Shown in pieces: positions 31,137 through 40,774 of a stretch of DNA of 64,000 nucleotides. The stretch is taken from positions 372,001 through 436,000 of the forward strand of contig NC_081332.1 of NCBI RefSeq assembly GCF_022539665.2. Reading direction: 5' to 3'. The notes under the pieces were generated by a model. That model had not been told where the DNA came from, did not search any database, and saw only the letters and a program-made list of their open reading frames with translations. Source of the DNA: Daphnia carinata. Its lineage: Eukaryota > Arthropoda > Branchiopoda > Diplostraca > Daphniidae. Made by a program: the position numbers and the translations under genes. The stretch's first letter is position 1, and each line of letters begins with the position of its first letter.

Positions 31137-31640
31137 GTTTCTGCATAAGATTTTTGTTCCAACATTTAGATTCAACTCGCACTGCAAGGGCAGTGTTCGA
31201 TCGCATCGTTCTCAATTTTAATTCAAACATGAACCAAATCCAAATCGATCCGCCTGATCACTGGGAGATAATCGTCTTAGGGAAATTGCACTCAGAGTAA
31301 CACAAGTTAACCGATTCAGAAGAAAACAGCATAACTTAAACCACATAAATAGGTTGTTACTTAGTGTTCCACACCGTATATCAAAGTAGTATTCGGGGAG
31401 GAAAAGAAGCAGGCGACAAAATAAGGGGGAGAACAGTTAATGTGTTTTTGCTTTCAAGGTAGAGCCAGTCTCAGGGACACAGGAGAAATGGTTCAAACGT
31501 TGACTTAAAGAAGGGGTAAGTTTCTACGATACACTGCAAAACTTTCAAAGTGGAAATGAAAAAAAAGCGCGTTTGTCACAAGAGTGGCTTCTACGAAAAA
31601 GGTGGTGTTGAAAAATGTTTGTCGTTGGCTTCACTGTCTC

Positions 31641-31710
31641 AGGTCCTACTGAGATTTGAACTCAGATTGTCAGAGTCAAAGTCTGAAGTGCTAACCATTA
31701 CACCAGAACC
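31641..31710 (-). pseudogene. tRNA-Gln-TTG: tRNA-Gln (TTG), damaged copy
   Basis: 70 nt. Two bases of the 5' acceptor strand are lost (CCATGGAACC has become CCAGAACC on the + strand), which breaks acceptor pairing. Anticodon loop and B box remain. Probably not functional. Confidence 0.75.
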
Positions 31711-31822
31711 GTCATATAAGTTTGACCCTGTAAGTTTCACCAAGAAACCAACGGTTTTATTGCGATTATAATTTCGTAAGTATTCGATAAATTTCGGTAT
31801 CAATTGGAGGATTAAATGATCA

Positions 31823-31904
31823 CGACGAAGATGGGATTCGAACCCACGCGTGCAATGCACAATGGATTAGCAGTCCATCACCTTAACCGCTCGGTCACCT
31901 CGTC
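31823..31904 (-). tRNA. tRNA-Ser-GCT: tRNA-Ser (GCT)
   Basis: Body identical to the copy at 30681; only the flanks differ. Confidence 0.96.
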
Positions 31905-32032
31905 CGCAATCTGGCTCGAATTTCACTTGGGTCACAATGATCCGTAGCCAAATTTCAACAGAGTTTTCCATAACTGTGCATATCACTTATTTGATTTGAA
32001 GTATATTCCAATTAAAGAATGAAATTTAACGA

Positions 32033-32105
32033 CGCCCGATGAGGGACTTGAACCCTCGACCTCAGGATTAAAAGTCCCGCGCTCTACCGACTGAGCTAAC
32101 CGGGC
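32033..32105 (-). tRNA. tRNA-Lys-TTT: tRNA-Lys (TTT)
   Basis: Consensus copy, T stem GAGGG/CCCTC. Confidence 0.96.
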
Positions 32106-32205
32106 TTCCACATTGCCTCTGCGATGAAAACCTCAATTGTTTCTCTGTTGCCTCTAACGAAAGAACGACTTTTTTTTTCATGATTACTATTCTCACCCAT
32201 TTTAC

Positions 32206-32278
32206 GCCTCGATAGCGCAGTAGGCAGCGCGCGAGTCTCATAATCTCGAGGTCGTGAGTTCGAACCTCACTCGGGGCA
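32206..32278 (+). tRNA. tRNA-Met-CAT: tRNA-Met (CAT), elongator type
   Basis: Consensus copy, 73 nt, loop CTCATAA. Confidence 0.96.
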
Positions 32279-32781
32279 GTTTCTGCATAAGATTTTTGTT
32301 CCAACATTTAGATTCAACTCGCACTGCAAGGGCAGTGTTCGATCGCATCGTTCTCAATTTTAATTCAAACATGAACCAAATCCAAATCGATCCGCCTGAT
32401 CACTGGGAGATAATCGTCTTAGGGAAATTGCACTCAGAGTAACACAAGTTAACCGATTCAGAAGAAAACAGCATAACTTAAACCACATAAATAGGTTGTT
32501 ACTTAGTGTTCCACACCGTATATCAAAGTAGTATTCGGGGAGGAAAAGAAGCAGGCGACAAAATAAGGGGGGAGAACAGTTAATGTGTTTTTGCTTTCAA
32601 GGTAGAGCCAGTCTCAGGGACACAGGAGAAATGGTTCAAACGTTGACTTAAAGAAGGGGTAAGTTTCTACGATACACTGCAAAACTTTCAAAGTGGAAAT
32701 GAAAAAAGCGCGTTTGTCACAAGAGTGGCTTCTACGAAAAAGGTGGTGTTGAAAAATGTTTGTCGTTGGCTTCACTGTCTC

Positions 32782-32853
32782 AGGTCCTACTGAGAATCGA
32801 ACTCAGATTGTCAGAGTCAGAGTCTGAAGTGCTAACCATTACACCATGGAACC
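32782..32853 (-). tRNA. tRNA-Gln-CTG: tRNA-Gln (CTG)
   Basis: Same body as the TTG copies apart from loop CTCTGAC, so it reads CAG. The acceptor 3' strand is TAGGACC rather than TAGAACC. Confidence 0.9.
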
Positions 32854-32965
32854 GTCATATAAGTTTGACCCTGTAAGTTTCACCAAGAAACCAACGGTTT
32901 TATTGCGATTATAATTTCGTAAGTATTCGATAAATTTCGGTATCAATTGGAGGATTACATGATTA

Positions 32966-33047
32966 CGACGAAGATGGGATTCGAACCCACGCGTGCAATG
33001 CACAATGGATTAGCAGTCCATCACCTTAACCGCTCGGTCACCTCGTC
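32966..33047 (-). tRNA. tRNA-Ser-GCT: tRNA-Ser (GCT)
   Basis: Consensus copy, 82 nt. Confidence 0.96.
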
Positions 33048-33175
33048 CAGAATCTGGCTCGAATTTCACTTGGGTCACAATGATCCGTAGCCAAATTTCA
33101 ACAGAGTTTTCCATAACTGTGCATATCACTTATTTGATTTGAAGTATATTCCAATTAAAGAATGAAATTTTAGGA

Positions 33176-33248
33176 CGCCCGATAAGGGACTTGAACCCTT
33201 GACCTCAGGATTAAAAGTCCCGCGCTCTACCGACTGAGCTAACCGGGC
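33176..33248 (-). tRNA. tRNA-Lys-TTT: tRNA-Lys (TTT), T-stem covariant
   Basis: Two substitutions relative to the consensus change the outer T-stem pair from G-C to A-T (AAGGG/CCCTT), so pairing is kept. The flank before it also differs (TTAGGACG for TAACGACG). Confidence 0.94.
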
Positions 33249-33348
33249 TTACACATTGCCTCTGCGATGAAAACCTCAATTGTTTCTCTGTTGCCTCTAA
33301 CGAAAGAACGACTTTTTTTTTCATGATTACTATTCTCACCCATTTTAC

Positions 33349-33421
33349 GCCTCGATAGCGCAGTAGGCAGCGCGCGAGTCTCATAATCTCGAGGTCGTGA
33401 GTTCGAACCTCACTCGGGGCA
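33349..33421 (+). tRNA. tRNA-Met-CAT: tRNA-Met (CAT), elongator type
   Basis: Consensus copy, loop CTCATAA. Confidence 0.96.
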
Positions 33422-33926
33422 GTTTCTGCATAAGATTTTTGTTCCAACATTTAGATTCAACTCGCACTGCAAGGGCAGTGTTCGATCGCATCGTTCTCAA
33501 TTTTAATTCAAACATGAACCAAATCCAAATCGATCCGCCTGATCACTGGGAGATAATCGTCTTAGGGAAATTGCACTCAGAGTAACACAAGTTAACCGAT
33601 TCAGAAGAAAACAGCATAACTTAAACCACATAAATAGGTTGTTACTTAGTGTTCCACACCGTATATCAAAGTAGTATTCGGGGAGGAAAAGAAGCAGGCG
33701 ACAAAATAAGGGGGGAGAACAGTTAATGTGTTTTTGCTTTCAAGGTAGAGCCAGTCTCAGGGACACAGGAGAAATGGTTCAAACGTTGACTTAAAGAAGG
33801 GGTAAGTTTCTACGATACACTGCAAAACTTTCAAAGTGGAAATGAAAAAAAAGCGCGTTTGTCACAAGAGTGGCTTCTACGAAAAAGGTGGTGTTGAAAA
33901 ATGTTTGTCGTTGGCTTCACTGTCTC

Positions 33927-33998
33927 AGGTCCTACTGAGAATCGAACTCAGATTGTCAGAGTCAGAGTCTGAAGTGCTAACCATTACACCATGGAACC
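33927..33998 (-). tRNA. tRNA-Gln-CTG: tRNA-Gln (CTG)
   Basis: Same as the CTG copy at 32782. Confidence 0.9.
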
Positions 33999-34110
33999 GT
34001 CATATAAGTTTGACCCTGTAAGTTTCACCAAGAAACCAACGGTTTTATTGCGATTATAATTTCGTAAGTATTCGATAAATTTCGGTATCAATTGGAGGAT
34101 TAAATGATCA

Positions 34111-34192
34111 CGACGAAGATGGGATTCGAACCCACGCGTGCAATGCACAATGGATTAGCAGTCCATCACCTTAACCGCTCGGTCACCTCGTC
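34111..34192 (-). tRNA. tRNA-Ser-GCT: tRNA-Ser (GCT)
   Basis: Consensus copy, 82 nt. Confidence 0.96.
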
Positions 34193-34320
34193 CGCCATCT
34201 GGCTCGAATTTCACTTGGGTCACAATGATCCGTAGCCAAATTTCAACAGAGTTTTCCATAACTGTGCATATCACTTATTTGATTTGAAGTATATTCCAAT
34301 TAAAGAATGAAATTTAACGA

Positions 34321-34393
34321 CGCCCGATGAGGGACTTGAACCCTCGACCTCAGGATTAAAAGTCCCGCGCTCTACCGACTGAGCTAACCGGGC
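34321..34393 (-). tRNA. tRNA-Lys-TTT: tRNA-Lys (TTT)
   Basis: Consensus copy, T stem GAGGG/CCCTC. Confidence 0.96.
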
Positions 34394-34493
34394 TTCCACA
34401 TTGCCTCTGCGATGAAAACCTCAATTGTTTCTCTGTTGCCTCTAACGAAAGAACGACTTTTTTTTTCATGATTACTATTCTCACCCATTTTAC

Positions 34494-34566
34494 GCCTCGA
34501 TAGCGCAGTAGGCAGCGCGCGAGTCTCATAATCTCGAGGTCGTGAGTTCGAACCTCACTCGGGGCA
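34494..34566 (+). tRNA. tRNA-Met-CAT: tRNA-Met (CAT), elongator type
   Basis: Last Met of the left block; consensus body. Confidence 0.96.
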
Positions 34567-34937
34567 GTTTCTGCATAAGATTTTTGTTCCAACATTTAGA
34601 TTCAACTCGCACTGCAAGGGCAGTGTTCGATCGCATCGTTCTCAATTTTAATTCAAACATGAACCAAATCCAAATCGATCCGCCTGATCACTGGGAGATA
34701 ATCGTCTTAGGGAAATTGCACTCAGAGTAACACAAGTTAACCGATTCAGAAGAAAACAGCATAACTTAAACCACATAAATAGGTTGTTACTTAGTGTTCC
34801 ACACCGTATATCAAAGTAGTATTCGGGGAGGAAAAGAAGCAGGCGACAAAATAAGGGGGAGAACAGTTAATGTGTTTTTGCTTTCAAGGTAGAGCCAGTC
34901 TCAGGGACACAGGAGAAATGGTTCAAACGTTGACTTA

Positions 34938-35926
34938 GTTGCTATTTTGATGTTTGTTGGTGTCGAAATTAGGCGTGCGCATTCCTCATGTTCGTGTGAT
35001 ATTGCTGTCATTAGCGGGGTTTCTCCGTCTTTATTGCGATTTGTGAACTCGCAGTTGTGGTGTTTTAGTATCCTTACCAGGAATAAGTCGTTATTTTCCG
35101 CTGCCATGTGTCCAATTGTGCTGCCTCGATACATTATCTCGGGGTTTGCCCCATAGGCAAGTAGAGCATCAGTTATGTCGTACCTTACTTTTTGTATACT
35201 GGTGTGGAGCAGGGTACGTCCTTCGTCGTATCTTTTATTAAGGAATATGGCCATTTTTTGTCGTGGCCAACATCCTAGCGATTCTAATCTTTTTTGGATG
35301 CATCTTCTTATAGTTGGTAGTGTAGCTTCCATCATTGATAGACAAAGTTTTCCGTCTTCCAAGTCAATAGTAGCCTGTCGGTGCAGTTGAATCTTCTCTG
35401 CTTGTTCTGTTGAAAGGGGTGCTATTGTCTTCATCCGACAGTTCTTGCATGTTTCTGTTTCCCTTTGTTGGTTATTCGGTCTGCTCCGTTTTTTGGGCGG
35501 TTCACATTGGAGGTCGGTGTCACTATCATTTTCCAATTCGGCACCGTGGGGTGGGTCATATTGGAAACCGGTGTCACTGTTATTTTCCAATATAAATTCG
35601 GTACTGTAGGCACTATCCAGATCGGGTTCCGTTTCACTATAGGCATTTATCTCCTCGGTGTCGTCGTCACTTGATTCACCGATGTCTTTCCTTTTTCTCT
35701 CTAGTTCGAAAAAATCGTTTTTCTCGGTTTTGATTCCGTTCCATTCTATATTTTTCACTATCAGCTTGTTTACATCTGCACTTTTAGCACTTTCCTTTTC
35801 TTTGTACTCTTGCTGGCTATTCTCACTTTCAGTATCACTAATGAATATTAAATTCGTATTCTTTTTCTTCTTGTGGGATGATGGTTACGTCCATTGCGTT
35901 ATCCTGAGTGATGTTGTTGTTTTCCA
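34938..35926 (-). pseudogene. Ankyrin-repeat accessory gene of A2, truncated
   Basis: Same gene as 5846-7075. The ATG at 35926 (MENNNITQDNAMDV) reads about 25 codons before a one-base insertion near 35850 shifts the frame; the rest is open from about 35850 to the truncation. It reads through the place where copy A has TGA (AGA here). Differences include a duplicated acidic motif (NNSDTGFQYDPP and NDSDTDLQCEPP). Ankyrin repeats 1-3 are present (RTLLHTSI, GHMAAENNDLFLVRIL, GETPLMTAIS); the last repeats are cut off where tRNA-unit sequence begins. Many codon differences from copy A are silent or conservative, which suggests the gene was once under selection; I did not count them. Confidence 0.8.
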
Positions 35927-36745
35927 TTTTTAGAGTAAAGGTTGACTTGTGATGACACTTTTCTTTGTAGAACTTTGTCTGAATTATGTCGTTGAGACAC
36001 TGGGAAGAGGTTAGTTTTTATATTTTGAAAAGTCTTCTTTTGCAGAGTTTTTCATAAATTCTTGTTCCCCTCTTCTTAATTTCAAAACAGGTAGTTTCTT
36101 CTACTTTAATGTGTCCCGTCTTCTATTTCGCCGTGGGGCGAATTGATGAATATACCGTACATTTTGACTTTCTATTTTCCTTTTTAAGTCATTGTCTTTT
36201 CTTATAGGGGTTCTTGTGTCTTTCTTTTTCTTCGTGCGTTAGTTTCTGTCGTTCTTTGTTACACTACACTGCTTTTTCTCCGATGATTTTGTTATTGACT
36301 TTTTTGTTTGTTTTAGTCGAGGAAAAAAAATGTTATTTGGGTTTGTAATTCTTGTTTTGTCTATCCCAAAGGTTTTCTATTTTGAAATTTTTTGTTAATG
36401 TTAGTTTGGAATACAAAATTGTTATTCGGGTTTGTCTCTACTCTTTGTTTTACTATAAAGTTACGAGTATGGGATATATTTTAAAAATCACTTAATTGGT
36501 CGAGAAAAAAAAAATGTTGATAAGTGTATTATTTTCTGGGAGCTAATTTATTTTGTAATTAATTAAATTTGTCAGGGGTTATGTTTAGTGGCTACTTTTA
36601 ATTTCAATGACCTTGGGACTTTTACTTTCTGGCTGAATTACTATTGTCTGTTTCTGACATGCAACGGCATAGGTCTTCTCAAACCATGCCATATCCGACG
36701 ACGTAAGTGCACATGGTGTGTTTTCCTGTACATCGTGTGATTGTG
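35927..36745 (-). other. Spacer between env and ankyrin gene in A2
   Basis: About 800 bases, colinear with 7076-7824 of element A, T-rich on the + strand and without a supported ORF. The long poly-T of copy A is short here. Confidence 0.5.
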
Positions 36746-36963
36746 TCAGTTGTTTCGATAGAGGGGTAAATTAATGAATTTGGTGCACTTTGTTCGGGGA
36801 GGGCGCATTTGACCTTGTCTTTCTGTTGTTAGTTGTGCAGGGGCGGTTGTTCTTAGGAACGGTTGTTCGATTGCTATTTCCGAATGGTAATTTGTTTCTC
36901 GTGCCGGTATCATTGATGCGAGTTCGTGTTCTTCCTCTACGCCATCATCGTATCTGGTTCTTT
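36746..36963 (-). pseudogene. Lost cytoplasmic tail of the A2 glycoprotein
   Basis: Matches the tail of env in element A (ELASMIPARETNYHSEIAIEQ) but follows a stop at 36964 and lies in another frame. Compared with A, an Arg CGA has become TGA and several bases after it are missing. Confidence 0.75.
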
Positions 36964-39900
36964 TCAGCGGATATGTTCTTTTATCTTCGAGATGGGGTTG
37001 CAAATAATGAAGATTCGTAAACATACGAGGAATAGTACAAATCCTATCGCTGATAGACCAATTATTTTTAGTTTGTCGAACCATGAGAACATGTTTCCTA
37101 TTTGATTATCTTGTTGTTCTGACATTACAATGTCTCCAACAGAATTGGAGTTGCCTTCTTGCATTCTGCCAACTAGGTCATTTAGAATATTTAATTGTTC
37201 CATTCCCATCGTCTCGTGTGCTGGATGGCTTTTCAGCGCGAAGTCGAAATCGTTAAGATGGAGTTCTTCAAATTCTGAAATGAGGTCTAAATTAGGCATG
37301 TGAATGCTAGGTTTCTGGCGTATCCAATCTCCTGTCGTAGAATTGTGTTCCCATGTGTGTGGATTTCCATTTAAATTTACCAAAGGTGTTTTCCAGAAAC
37401 AATCAGAATATGGATGAATTGACCATCCATCTGTTCCAATCGTACAGTTTTTTCCTTCGTAAGTAAAAAACGGCTGAAATCCACATTTGGTTTCGTTTGC
37501 TGATATAAAAATTCTTTTTGCCTCGCATTGTTGAAGTGTCATTGCTTGACCGAAGCCTTGTAGTCTTGTGCAGATTGGTAAACCTACTGCTACTGCTGCT
37601 AAAATTCCGTTGGTTTGGGCTAATATAACTGCTTGTGTTCTTTTGATTGCTGATAGTTGACAATAAACGTCCCGAATTTCTTTTGCCAACTTGTTTTCGT
37701 GTTCAGTTTCGATGTTTATCTTATATTGGTCGTGCATTTTACTTATTTCGTATTTAATTTTGTCGTTGAATTCTTCAATGTTTTTGGGTAAATCGGCTTC
37801 TAAATTTTCATTGTTTGATGTATCTTCAGCTTTTTGATCCATTGAAATTATTAAAGAATCAGCTAACGGTAAGTTTCGAATACTGCTTTCTTCGATGGCC
37901 TGAATTTGAGTTCCTTCTGTTGTAGACGTTGTTCCCGTTAGTGCTAAAGGGGTTACTCCGGTAGTATGTGTTGATGATTGTTGGGTCGTCGAACTTTCGC
38001 TTACTGTTTTTGTGCTCGTCGTTATTGAGCTTGGCTGATGCGTCGTTGTTGTCGCGGTTGTTGTGGAACTTGTCGTAGTAGGCGTTGTTGTTTCCTCCGT
38101 TGCTGTTGAACTTGTCGTAGTAGGCTTTGCTGTTTTCTCTGTTGTTTTGGAACTTGTTGTAGTGGATATTGTTGTTGTTGTAGTAAGTTTTGTAGTTGTA
38201 GTGGTTGTTGAAGTTGAAGTTATCTTAGCAGTTGCCGTAGGTCTAGTAGTAGTGGTGGGTTTAGTGCTTGTCGATGTGATTATTGGTTTTGTAGTTGTGG
38301 TGGGTTTTGTTGACGTTGATGTCATACTGGGTTTAGTTGTCACTTGCTGTGTTGTGGTGGGTTTGCTAGCTGCTGTGCTTGTAACTGGTTTAATTGTCGT
38401 AGTGCTTTTTACCGTTGTTTTTGCTGTTGTTCCCAATGTGGTTTTTATTGTGGGCTTTGTAGTCGTTGTAACGCTTGTCGTTGTTGTGTGTTTTTCTGTT
38501 GTGGGCGTGGCAGGGGGTGTGGCCAAAGTTTTGCTGTTCTCTGATTGGTTGTTATCCTCTCTTTTCATTAGTGGTGGTATGGTTGGGAGTGTTTTCCCGT
38601 CCAATGGCTGTTTAGTGTGCAGTGCTATGATGGCTGCCGCTGAGAGAGTCCGTATTTGGTGTGGGTTGCGATATTCAAAGTTAAAGTGCTGTTTTTGGCT
38701 GGAGCTGTGACAATGCCCCAGGGTCACCCGTCCTACTCTCTGTGTGAGACACTTCCTGTCTGATGAGGGTGAATGTAGCCCAGTTCTATCTGTTGCCATG
38801 AGCTGTCCTGTGTGCTCAAATGTGCCCCAGATTGAGCTGGTGCTAGCGCACTCTTGAAGTACTAGCATTGTCGTATTGGCTTTGATACAGGTGTTTGTGT
38901 TGAACGGTCTGATGGTGAAATCAGATGTATATTCGAAAGCTTGTCCTCGTTCTGTTGCTTTGCTACAGTTGGCTACCATTGTTTGTGATTGTACTAATGG
39001 ATCGTTGCTGTTAATTAGTTTTCTTAGTTCTTCTTGACATTGCGGCCACTCTTTGTCGCATTCTTCTAATGTCATTTGCTTGTTTACTCCATGGTGTGTT
39101 AGACATTTTTCGTTTGGTGTTTTTCCGTTTTTCAATAGGCCCCAGGCAATCATATCCCAGATTATATTTCCGCTCCCGTGATTAGTTTTTAAAATTCCTC
39201 CAAATAGCGGCGAATTAATCGTGGTTGTGATTGCCTTCCGTTGTTCTTGTTGAATTTCCTGCATTTCTGCTAAAGTTGTGTCTGGGAAATTTTCTATGAT
39301 GTCTGGATTGGTGTTGACAGTTTCAAAGATCCATTTTTGTGTTACGCTGTTCTTATCATCTCTGCATTCTGTCAATATGATAGCTTGGTATGTTCCTAGT
39401 GTAATACAGAGATACGATTCTTGTGAAATTAATTGATGGTTTTGTTGATCTAGAATCCACCGTGTTGAAAATTCTGAGCATTTAGCAACAATTAGTCGGC
39501 CTGCTTCTCCTTCCGTGATACAGATATTACTGTTCTGGATTCTTATTGTTTGGTCAACGATGTATTCGAATTCTGATCCTTGAGGAAGTGGATCATCGTC
39601 TTTGAGACGAAAGTGGGCGGTTAACTGAGTGTTTTCGTCTGGTTTGTATATTATGTATATAGTGGCGTTGTAATTTACACTCCGGTCCTTCTCGTTGATC
39701 CTGATTGCCTGTTGATATCCCATTCTTATTGGCCCCCAGGCGTACGAAATGCTGTACAGACGTTTTCCTGAGTCTTCCGAGGGGGCGTTGAGCAAGAATG
39801 TAACTTCCTGTTGAATGGATCGTTTCCGCTTGGTTAACTGGAGTTCCCTGTAGTCCTTGCACACCGATGTATCTAGGTGAGTATTTTGTATACATGTATG

Positions 39901-40749
39901 TATAGTTGTTTTGAACATCTCGTACAATTTTCTCGTTGTTTCGGTTGGAAAGATTAGGTATGTGAGCGGTACGCCCACAACTTTGTAACCTTGTGGTGTT
40001 ATGTCCCGATCTGGTTTGTTGAAGAATGAAATCTCGATCTGTCGATTGGTGTCGTAAAGACGGCTGGTGTTTTCGCGTTCCGGTATTCTCGGAAGTTCCA
40101 GATAACCGCTTCCTTTGATCAAGGTTTGAGAATATGAATTATTTGTTGTCCTATCTCCCCATACTATTGTGTTTTGATTTTGGATGAAGTATCCTTCCTG
40201 CTGCGTAGTATTTAATGGTCCAAATGGGCTTTCAATTGGGTCGTCTTGTTTTTCCTGCCGTAAGGTGATTTGTTCTGCAACACAGTTGAGGGTGTGATAT
40301 GTTTTTATGGCATACCATTGCCCTTCGCCTGTCGGGGTGGCTGTGAAACTCAGACCCGCTGGTCCGGTCTGCATGTTATTATCGCCACACTTCTTGTCGT
40401 TCACCATTCTCCAGCATTCCAGTGGGGAAATTAGTTTAGTTTCTTGTGAATATATGGTGTCGAAAGATCCGATCCAGAATGACCCAGTTATTTTCTTCGT
40501 TTTTATCCATTGCTTGCAGGTCCAGCCTTTCCAAGAGGCTGCTGGTTTTTGTGTTGTTTTTAAAGTGTACAACGTGGGTATTCTGGGTAAGTGAGCTGTA
40601 TCTGATTCTTTGTTATTGCAGTAATAGGGTGCCTCTATATCTAAAATTCCTCTGGTCTTTACGTTCTGGCAGTCGCATACGGTTGAATAGATGGGATATG
40701 TGGATGGAATGATGGTGAGTAATTGGATGAGTGATAGTATCAGTTCCAT
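36964..40749 (-). CDS. env: Envelope-like glycoprotein of A2 with lectin-like and mucin-like regions
   Basis: 1,261 codons without interruption. A signal peptide (MELILSLIQLLTIIPSTYP) is followed by a CDC motif. A furin-like KRKRS lies near residue 310. Residues about 395-475 have the spacing of R-type (ricin-B) lectin repeats: C-I, GRLIVAKC, TRW, then C-I, AIILTEC, QKWIFE. Residues about 605-695 repeat the plan (NTCIKANTTMLVLQEC, IWGTFEHTGQL, KCL, VTLGHC, HFNFE). Residues about 730-930 are mostly Thr with Lys, Ser and Pro, as in mucins. The C-terminal ectodomain (EHENKLAKEIRDVYCQLSAI; LPICTRLQGFGQAM; DGWSIHPYSDCFW) matches element B. A transmembrane helix near residue 1235 (IIGLSAIGFVLFLVCLRIFI) ends the protein early, with a 13-residue tail. 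Presumed surface glycoprotein of an enveloped particle; receptor binding by the lectin-like part is inference. Confidence 0.88.
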   Translation of the reverse strand: MELILSLIQLLTIIPSTYPIYSTVCDCQNVKTRGILDIEAPYYCNNKESDTAHLPRIPTLYTLKTTQKPAASWKGWTCKQWIKTKKITGSFWIGSFDTIYSQETKLISPLECWRMVNDKKCGDNNMQTGPAGLSFTATPTGEGQWYAIKTYHTLNCVAEQITLRQEKQDDPIESPFGPLNTTQQEGYFIQNQNTIVWGDRTTNNSYSQTLIKGSGYLELPRIPERENTSRLYDTNRQIEISFFNKPDRDITPQGYKVVGVPLTYLIFPTETTRKLYEMFKTTIHTCIQNTHLDTSVCKDYRELQLTKRKRSIQQEVTFLLNAPSEDSGKRLYSISYAWGPIRMGYQQAIRINEKDRSVNYNATIYIIYKPDENTQLTAHFRLKDDDPLPQGSEFEYIVDQTIRIQNSNICITEGEAGRLIVAKCSEFSTRWILDQQNHQLISQESYLCITLGTYQAIILTECRDDKNSVTQKWIFETVNTNPDIIENFPDTTLAEMQEIQQEQRKAITTTINSPLFGGILKTNHGSGNIIWDMIAWGLLKNGKTPNEKCLTHHGVNKQMTLEECDKEWPQCQEELRKLINSNDPLVQSQTMVANCSKATERGQAFEYTSDFTIRPFNTNTCIKANTTMLVLQECASTSSIWGTFEHTGQLMATDRTGLHSPSSDRKCLTQRVGRVTLGHCHSSSQKQHFNFEYRNPHQIRTLSAAAIIALHTKQPLDGKTLPTIPPLMKREDNNQSENSKTLATPPATPTTEKHTTTTSVTTTTKPTIKTTLGTTAKTTVKSTTTIKPVTSTAASKPTTTQQVTTKPSMTSTSTKPTTTTKPIITSTSTKPTTTTRPTATAKITSTSTTTTTTKLTTTTTISTTTSSKTTEKTAKPTTTSSTATEETTTPTTTSSTTTATTTTHQPSSITTSTKTVSESSTTQQSSTHTTGVTPLALTGTTSTTEGTQIQAIEESSIRNLPLADSLIISMDQKAEDTSNNENLEADLPKNIEEFNDKIKYEISKMHDQYKINIETEHENKLAKEIRDVYCQLSAIKRTQAVILAQTNGILAAVAVGLPICTRLQGFGQAMTLQQCEAKRIFISANETKCGFQPFFTYEGKNCTIGTDGWSIHPYSDCFWKTPLVNLNGNPHTWEHNSTTGDWIRQKPSIHMPNLDLISEFEELHLNDFDFALKSHPAHETMGMEQLNILNDLVGRMQEGNSNSVGDIVMSEQQDNQIGNMFSWFDKLKIIGLSAIGFVLFLVCLRIFIICNPISKIKEHIR

Positions 40750-40774
40750 CTGCGAAAAGAAAATTTGGATGTTT

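Larger units (their letters stand above)
30385..34937 (+). repeat. Array 1, left block: end of the first unit plus three more units
   Basis: Units of 1,142-1,145 bp measured Met to Met, each with tRNA-Gln (-), Ser-GCT (-), Lys-TTT (-) and Met (+). The post-Met spacer of about 500 bases holds no gene in any copy; 61-79-codon ORFs recur there and across the tRNAs and are by-products. The block is cut at 34937 by the truncated element A2, in the same spacer that A and B entered. Confidence 0.95.

Noticed and set aside
30926-31300. Recurring 79- and 62-codon ORFs around tRNA-Lys and tRNA-Met
   Set aside because: They overlap the tRNA genes and repeat only because the unit repeats; the reading has no protein-like features.
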